Positions 58,706 through 64,000 of a stretch of 64,000 bases of DNA are shown here, piece by piece. The DNA is taken from the NCBI GenBank assembly GCA_029378245.1, contig JARKIF010000008.1, positions 124,001-188,000 on the forward strand. Direction: 5' to 3'. The notes under the pieces were generated by a model. The model saw only the letters and a list, made by a program, of their open reading frames with translations, was not told the DNA's origin and made no database searches. Made by a program: the position numbers and the translations under genes. How positions within the stretch are numbered: the stretch's first letter is position 1; each line of letters begins with the position of its first letter. Source of the DNA: Roridomyces roridus. Taxonomy: Eukaryota; Basidiomycota; Agaricomycetes; Agaricales; Mycenaceae.

Positions 58706-60470
58706 ATGCATAACAGTGACTGGGGCCATGGCTCACAGGATTCCACTACCTACTCGTCATCTCATTTCCACTCCGATGACTCGCAGATATCGCAGCCCCA
58801 GGAGCGCAATGCTTCCACCCTTGTCGACCACCTTGCAAATAATTACCACCTGGGCGACGCCTTTCGCACGGAGCTGCACACATTCAAGGATGTCAGTGCT
58901 TCTTTTTCTTTTTCAGTTTCCCGTTAAGCTCCGCCCAGGTTGCCAGCGGCATACCTGAGCCCCACTACACCGTGACCGTGCTACAGCAGGCCCTCTTTTA
59001 CAAGACGCTTCAGGTGCTCGAGGATACGCAGGCAATGTGCTCAGAGACCCAGAAGCTGGTGCAAGGACTCGAGAAGGCGATGTCTCGGACGGACAAGCTC
59101 ACCAGGGACCAACAGGTGCGTGCAGTCCTGAGTCAACTGTCGGCGCGTTGACGATCCCTTACACAGTATGATGTGTCCGCCGCTTGTAGGTTCAGCCTCT
59201 ACACGGGCCGCTGCTGGGACTTTGACAATGAGGCACTCAAAAAAGTTGTCTTGGTCAGTCCCTCTCCTCTCCCTTTCTAGCCTACTCATTGCTGTCGGTC
59301 TCCTCGTAGAGTTACCTTGACCAGCACAAGGACAGCAACGGCCTGGCGGTGTGCTTCAAAAACAAGAACAGCCCGTTGCATCGAGCGCTCTTGGCCGCAG
59401 TCGGGCGCCAATTGTCTAATGCGAAGACCCTGTTTCGCAGGCAGGTGCGTCTTGCTTATATCATCCCAAATCGACGCCGACTGACCTTGACCTCATCCCA
59501 AGTTTCTCAATGCACGATCCCAGACCGGCAAGAACGGCGGGAACGGGGTTACTGGCCTGTCGATGGAGCTCGGTCGGCGGGCGCTTGGGGGGTCGGAGAA
59601 CGTCAAGTCCAAGCATGCCATATGGTGTCTTATTATTGTGCATACTCGTCTGCTACTGGACGAGCGGGTACTAATCCCTCACATAGCGTGAGTTCATGCG
59701 CAGCTCTCCAGACCTGCAGCGTATCGTTACGGACCACGACGACGATGATGTGGACGTAGACGATGACGTTCTTGACGACTCGACATCCACGATACCCGCC
59801 AAACGGACCATTTCGGGTACCAGCAAGCAAGCGGCCAACGGCAAGGTCCCCGACTCCTTCTGGGGTCAAGTACAGACGTTGTACAAGGCTGAGGCAAAGA
59901 AATCCGGGACGGACATGAAGTCGGATGGATGGAAGAGGTGCGTGCAGTCATCTCCAGTATTACACCGCTGATGTTTCTACAGTTTCATGAGTAACGCCGT
60001 CAAGCTTGAGCTCAAAGAGTTCCCCAGCGATCCCATCTCCCTAGTTGTCACGCAGCTCCCATCCGCGCCCACGCCCACGCCCACGCCCACGCCCACGCCC
60101 ACGCCACCCGCGCCCGCACGCGGAACACTGGCCGCGCTGTTACAGACACCATCATCAACGACTCCTCGTTCCGGCTATCGCTCGTCCTCCGCAGCTTTCG
60201 AGTCCAGCTCTCGGACGTCCCTTACAACTCACTCCCGCAGCTCCTCCTTTGGTAGCAGCGGGCAGTCTCTTCGTATGTGCTTGTTCCCTCGGCGTTATCG
60301 ACTCTTATCCCGCTTTAGCACCTTTGCATTTCGAGTTCCCTCCGACCCAATTCACAATGCGCAATGTTCCTGGTACGTGCTAGTGACTTCCGTCTTCAGA
60401 TGGCTGACTGTCATATATAGTAAGGCCGCCCACCGGCGTGTACGGCGGTTCGTCCCCGCGAAGGGATTGA
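58706..60470 (+). CDS. Conserved protein of unknown function
   Basis: The ATG at 58706 gives MHNSDWGHGSQDSTTYSSSH. Introns near 58890-58938, 59116-59164, 59252-59309, 59444-59501, 59617-59688, 59937-59981, 60273-60318 and 60373-60420 join one protein. It has LANNYHLGDAFRTELHTFKD, PHYTVTVLQQALFYKTLQVL, a coiled segment (ETQKLVQGLEKAMSRTDKL), YLDQHKDSNGLAVCFKNKNS, an acidic run DHDDDDVDVDDDVLDDS, and PDSFWGQVQTLYKAEAKKSG. A Thr-Pro repeat is followed by a Ser-rich tail. The last exons give PLHFEFPPTQFTMRNVP and RPPTGVYGGSSPRRD, with stop at 60468-60470. I do not recognise a family. The many introns and conserved-looking blocks make it a real gene; the acidic and Ser/Pro stretches suggest a nuclear regulator. 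Confidence 0.65.
60068..60109. repeat. Hexanucleotide repeat CCCACG, coding for Thr-Pro
   Basis: About six and a half tandem copies of CCCACG lie inside the unknown gene and encode an alternating Thr-Pro run. The hexamer keeps the frame when its copy number changes, so length variation between strains is expected. Confidence 0.9.
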
Positions 60471-60920
60471 GTGTTCTCCTCTGTCCCTCTCCCAGTGCTT
60501 CAACAGCTCTGGTCCACGTATCTGCATTTCAATAGTCCCGTCGTGTTTTTATATACTTTAAATACATTTAATGCCTGTTTTCCGCGACGTGGGCGAGCAT
60601 ATTGAGCGGGATCGTCGTAGCCGCACCTCGGAGGTGTGTCCATAAGCGGTGGTCTGTCGTACGAAAGTGCTGCCGTAGGCGTTAGCATTGTCGTACGATT
60701 CTGCCGTCGGTGATTTCTTAACTGTGCCAAAATTGCCAAAACATTAACATGGCATTGCAATTCAGTAACATCCCTGGTATTAACAATTTCTTACGCGATC
60801 GGTCACCCCGTGTAATATCTCATCTCAGTTTACGATACTAGTGGGTAAAGCGAGATGTAAATGCCTCACCAAGCTCCGGGCACCCTATAAAATCCACCCT
60901 CGACCCGTTGTCGACTCGCG
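60471..60920. promoter_or_regulatory. Upstream region of the MFS gene
   Basis: No gene is visible in these 450 bases. The part from 60720 is AT-rich and likely holds the MFS promoter. Confidence 0.4.
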
Positions 60921-62678
60921 ATGGACTCAGAACTCACGTCGGACGATGAGGCCAGTCCTCTCCTGCCCAAGGCTCGGAAGCCCACTCCTCTGCCCACGGC
61001 TCAACTCGCTGCGCTATGCGTCTGCCGGCTGATGGACCCCATCGCCATGACCCAGATTTTCCCCTACATACTCGAGTGGTTGACTGTGCTAAAAGTCTCG
61101 GAGCCGTCCAAGATTGGCATTTATTCTGGTCTAGTGGTTGGTCATTTTCCAGTACTCATCTTGTTCGACTAAAGTCTCAGTTTTCCTCGAGGAATCCACC
61201 TTTGCCATCACGCAAACGCTCACTAGTTACCATTGGGCCAAACTTTCGGACGTCGTAGGTCGGCGACCCATTATATTGGTATGCACTGGCGGCCTAGCCA
61301 TCGTGACGCTCCTGCTGGGGCTTTGCACGTCCTTCAGCCAAATAATGCTTGCACGGGCATGCGGTGGCTTCTTGGCGGGTAATATTGCAGTCTATCTTGC
61401 TGTTCTGGCCGAGATTACCGATGCCACGAACCTGGCCAGCGTCTACCCCATCTACTCATTCACCTGTACGTTGGTGTAGGTCGATTGTACATTTCTCTCA
61501 ATCGTATCTAGGGCCGTTTGGAGGGACTATTGGGTTTGCCCCTTGCCTCTAGCAACCGCCTTTACTCAATTCACCAAGGCCTCTCATCGGAGGGTCTCTC
61601 GCTGATCTCGGGACCAAATACCCCGAATATTTTGGCAACAACTTCCTACTTGCTTATCCATACTTTATGCCCAACTTTGTCTGCGCCTTGCTGGCGTTCG
61701 TGGGGTTCCTTTTAACATTTTTCTTTTTGGAAGAGGTAATGAAGACCATTTCCATCGGAGCACCCAGCTTATTGGTTCCCATAGACTCTTCCCAGTAAAC
61801 GACGTGGCCAATCCATCTCAACTGCGGTTCAAGTTCCGTCACCGTCCATGAGCGCCTGGGATATACTATCCATTCCGATGATCCGCGCGGTGACCTTCTC
61901 GGCGTTCGTGCTTTCATTCCTCGGGGGCGCTTTCGACGTCGTGTTCGTGCTCTACGCATACACCTCTATCGAAAACGGCGGTCTATCCTTTTCGGTAAGC
62001 TCAAACCTTTCTTTCCCGTTAGCCCTTGTAATTCTCGCCCTAGGTGAACCAGATCGGCTACGCCCTCTCCTTGAGTGGCGCCATTCTAGCCCTATTCCAA
62101 TTATTTTTCATGCCCCACCTTTTGCGACGTTACAATCCCACGAAAATGTACAACGCGGCCATGCGTTTCTGGCCTCTCACTTTTATTCTGATCCCGTTTC
62201 TGAATGTCGTCGCCCGGACGGGAGTCGAGCACAACATGGACAAGGTCAATGCCAACATCATCCTATGGCTTTGCCTGGCGCTAGTGCTGATATGCAGCCG
62301 GATCGCTTCCCTTGCTTATGCGTTCGTCTCCTCTTCTCATCTATATTGCCTCTGATTGCCCTACAGAACGAACCTCATCATAATCCGAAACCACGCCCCT
62401 AACCCTTCGTCTCTCGGTGCTGCCAATGGTGTAATACAGTTCGCCATGTGTATCAGCCGCTGTTTCAGTCCTGCGCTAGTCAGGTCGGTCATCCACTACC
62501 TGTTGCTCGAATTCACACTGAGGTGTTCACCAGCACCATTTTCGCACTTTCCCAGGGCAACAACCTTTTGGGGGGCTATCCTATCTGGGTGGTGATGATG
62601 TTATTGGTCTGTCTCGTCGGTTGTTATTTCTCGCAGGAGATGGTGAGGATAGAGGAGGCTTCACGCGTAGTGCAGTAG
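60921..62678 (+). CDS. Major facilitator superfamily transporter
   Basis: The product is a 12-helix MFS membrane transporter, drug/metabolite type, of unknown substrate. The ATG at 60921 gives MDSELTSDDEASPLLPKARK. The first helix region is LAALCVCRLMDPIAMTQIFP. The loop motif A is seen as AKLSDVVGRRPIIL (about 61240). Further helices are GLAIVTLLLGLCTSFSQIML, ARACGGFLAGNIAVYLAVLA, FLLTFFFLEE, SFLGGAFDVVFVLYAY, IGYALSLSGAILALFQLFFM and ILWLCLALVLICSRIASLAY. It ends MVRIEEASRVVQ at 62678. Introns of about 45-65 bases separate the blocks. An extra G near 61516 breaks WA|FGGTIG before PLIGGSLADLGTKYPEYFG, and one junction near 62482 does not keep phase. The 3' end of this gene, from 62658, is repeated at 63553. 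Confidence 0.85.
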
Positions 62679-62743
62679 AATTAGTCAGTGTCAGTCCCCA
62701 AAATCCTTCTAAACAATTTCAATGGCCGCTACGGAGATCCCCT
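62658..62743. repeat. Direct repeat, left copy
   Basis: This stretch begins inside the last codons of the MFS gene (GCTTCACGCGTAGTGCAGTA) and ends with CGCTACGGAGAT. The matching right copy is at 63553-63630. The first 24 bases are identical; the rest is about 75-80% alike with small gaps. Its last part corresponds to the 3' end of the M24 peptidase gene found intact in the right copy. Confidence 0.85.
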
Positions 62744-62888
62744 ATAAAAACAAATACCTAACCACTACATTACGCGCCTACATGCCCGCCGAACGACCGA
62801 TTCCAGTATGGAGCAGACGTTATAGTGAGCCAGCTGACGAATTTGAGCCTCGAATAACCATCCGTACACAGAGGAGCTGAATAAACCC

Positions 62889-63470
62889 ATGGCAAAGGAA
62901 GAAAAGGCGCCACAGCGCTCCGCGACGCGCTCGCTCTTCCTAGGCTACAACTGCCACGAAACTCGTCGGGCACATTATTTTCTCTTCATCCCATACCTCA
63001 TCGACGACGCCAAAACGGGGAAACTCATAAATGTCTCCGGGAATCCGTGGAACAGCGACTTTACTCTGGAGATCAAGACTGGTTTCGATCGCAAGACGTC
63101 TCCGGTTTTGGGGCCCACCCGCTCGCATTATATCTACCTTGGAGAAATCTCTGCCGACGACTTTGTCGATGAGGAACACTATAACATTCGCAACACGCCC
63201 AATGCCAATGATCGCATCGAATCCATTGCGGCGTCCATTCCACTCCCTTATCGTGCTCCTGGAGCGACACCTGAACATCCTGACGACCCGATGTGGCTGA
63301 GGCCGCATCCTCGTCTTGAACGATGCCAGGAGTGGACGAACCGCCTGGTTCAAAGCCTCGTCGACGCTGGTCTTCTTGGAGCCAGTGCATTGATGAAGAT
63401 GAGCAGCGCACATAAAGCCCATCTCTGCGATGAATGTGCTGCCTCCCGTGCTGAAGCGCTGAAGCTCTGA
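62889..63470 (+). CDS. DUF6914-like agaricomycete protein, unknown function
   Basis: A single uninterrupted exon of 193 residues starts at the ATG at 62889 (MAKEEKAPQRSATRSLFLGY). It reads ARAHYFLFIPYLIDDAK-like RRAHYFLFIPYLIDDAKTGK, then SGNPWNSDFTLEIKTGFDR, YIYLGEISADDFVDEEHYNI and ERCQEWTNRLVQSLVDAGLL. The latter is the conserved CQEWT helix I associate with DUF6914-type proteins of mushrooms. There is no signal peptide or membrane segment. The gene has no intron, unlike its neighbours. It lies between two copies of a direct repeat, as if it had been added to this site as a unit. The family has no known function. Confidence 0.62.
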   Translation: MAKEEKAPQRSATRSLFLGYNCHETRRAHYFLFIPYLIDDAKTGKLINVSGNPWNSDFTLEIKTGFDRKTSPVLGPTRSHYIYLGEISADDFVDEEHYNIRNTPNANDRIESIAASIPLPYRAPGATPEHPDDPMWLRPHPRLERCQEWTNRLVQSLVDAGLLGASALMKMSSAHKAHLCDECAASRAEALKL

Positions 63471-63552
63471 GGCTGGGTGAAGAGTCTGTATCCCATGTTA
63501 TCTATGTACCTAGATGGCCAGCAGGCTGGCAACTAATCCCTGCAGCCGAATC

Positions 63553-63630
63553 GCTTCACGCGTAGTGCAGTAGAATCAGCCACTGTCAGTCCCCAATTCT
63601 AAATGATTTCTACGGCCGCCACGGAGATTC
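63553..63630. repeat. Direct repeat, right copy
   Basis: This copy starts with the same bases as 62658 (GCTTCACGCGTAGTGCAGTA) although no MFS coding sequence precedes it here. It runs into the true 3' end of the M24 peptidase gene (CTACGGCCGCCACGGAGATT, 63610-63629). The two copies are 895 bases apart and enclose the DUF6914-like gene. Confidence 0.85.
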
Positions 63631-64000
63631 TGCCTGTCCACCAACTCCAGCAGTGAGGTAGACGGCATTCCCATCTTCGCCGATATAGAAACAATCTTCT
63701 AGTCGGACACCGACCTGCATGTGTATGTGAGTCAAGTTACAACTTACTTGACCATCCGGCCGCGTACCTTGCCCACGATATAAATGCCTGCATAAAAGGA
63801 ATCAGGCAGTCCATCGTCGGATCATCAATGATTCTCACCAGGCTCGTCGGAAAAGGTATGGCCGGTTTCAATAACACTCTTGCTGCCGCCATTCAAGTAT
63901 GGTTCTTCGTGTCCGTCCAACCCAATACCTTTCAACAATGAATGGTGGCTTGCAATAGGGAATCGACGAACCATGCCCAAGACGATGGGTAAAGTACTCG
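63610..64000 (-). CDS. M24 family metallopeptidase (Xaa-Pro dipeptidase-like), 3' part
   Basis: Only the C-terminal part is in the window. Exons read YFTHRLGHG, then GIGLDGHEEPYLNGG and IETGHTFSDEPG, GIYIVGKVGVRLEDCFYIGE, DGNAVYLTAGVGGQAESPW and RP with stop at 63610. The motif HRLGHGIGLDGHE holds a metal-ligand His of the pita-bread fold, and DEPGIY-VGKVGVRLED holds the Glu ligands. It removes or splits Xaa-Pro peptides; the exact substrate cannot be read here. Introns near 63950, 63835-63788 and 63765-63719 fit. One small frame problem appears near 63915 around GLDGHEEPYLNGGSKS. The gene converges on the MFS gene across the direct-repeat region. Confidence 0.82.

Noticed and set aside
1..64000. 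tRNA genes, rRNA genes and CRISPR arrays
   Set aside because: No cloverleaf with a convincing GTTCRANYC arm, no rRNA stretch and no regularly spaced repeats were noticed; a tRNAscan run would be the decisive test.

Overview
The window is nuclear DNA of a filamentous basidiomycete, most probably an agaricomycete. Nearly every gene is cut by short GT-AG introns of about 45-60 bases. The genes are typical fungal single-copy genes, and there are GH55 and GH5_9 beta-1,3-glucanases and a Plavaka/CACTA-like DNA transposon of the agaricomycete type. Product calls come from reading translated exons and joining them by eye. No database search was run.

Layout. 1-2.2 kb (+): C-terminal part of the NuA4 scaffold VID21/EAF1, then a tiny ATPase-inhibitor-like gene. 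2.9-6.7 kb (+): a membrane-anchored GH5_9 exo-1,3-glucanase and a secreted, probably GPI-anchored protein. 6.7-10.5 kb (-): an enhancer-of-zeste-like gene with a CXC domain and no recognisable SET core, then the cohesin acetyltransferase ECO1. 10.6-23.4 kb: three same-strand GH55 glucanases, with a mitochondrial ornithine-type carrier and an unknown gene between the first two. 24-28 kb (+): CDK8/SSN3 and CDC45. 28-34.4 kb (-): mitochondrial IF2, a CHORD-CS co-chaperone and a carrier-like protein. 34.6-37 kb: ALKBH7 and two weak coding stretches. 37.2-45.9 kb (+): LST8 (TOR complex) and GLT1 (glutamate synthase). 46-51.6 kb: MSS51 and HIS3, head to head 29 bases apart, then an M13 metallopeptidase. 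51.9-52.7 kb (-): a small membrane protein. 53.2-58.2 kb (+): the transposon. 58.7-62.7 kb (+): an unknown conserved gene and an MFS transporter. 62.9-64 kb: a small gene lying between two copies of an ~80-bp direct repeat, and the 3' end of an M24 metallopeptidase.

Genes that may work together are the beta-1,3-glucan set (one GH5_9, three GH55) and LST8 with GLT1 (TOR signalling beside ammonium assimilation). Several genes serve mitochondria: carriers, IF2, MSS51 and ALKBH7.

A strong technical signal runs through the window. Many otherwise well-conserved genes carry single-base indels, mostly one-base insertions. I count about 25 or more insertions against about six losses. GLT1 and the GH5_9 gene are worst, while CDC45, LST8, ALKBH7, the M13 peptidase and the transposase read cleanly. 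Uncorrected long-read assembly error is the simplest explanation, so these genes are described as probably functional but broken as written.
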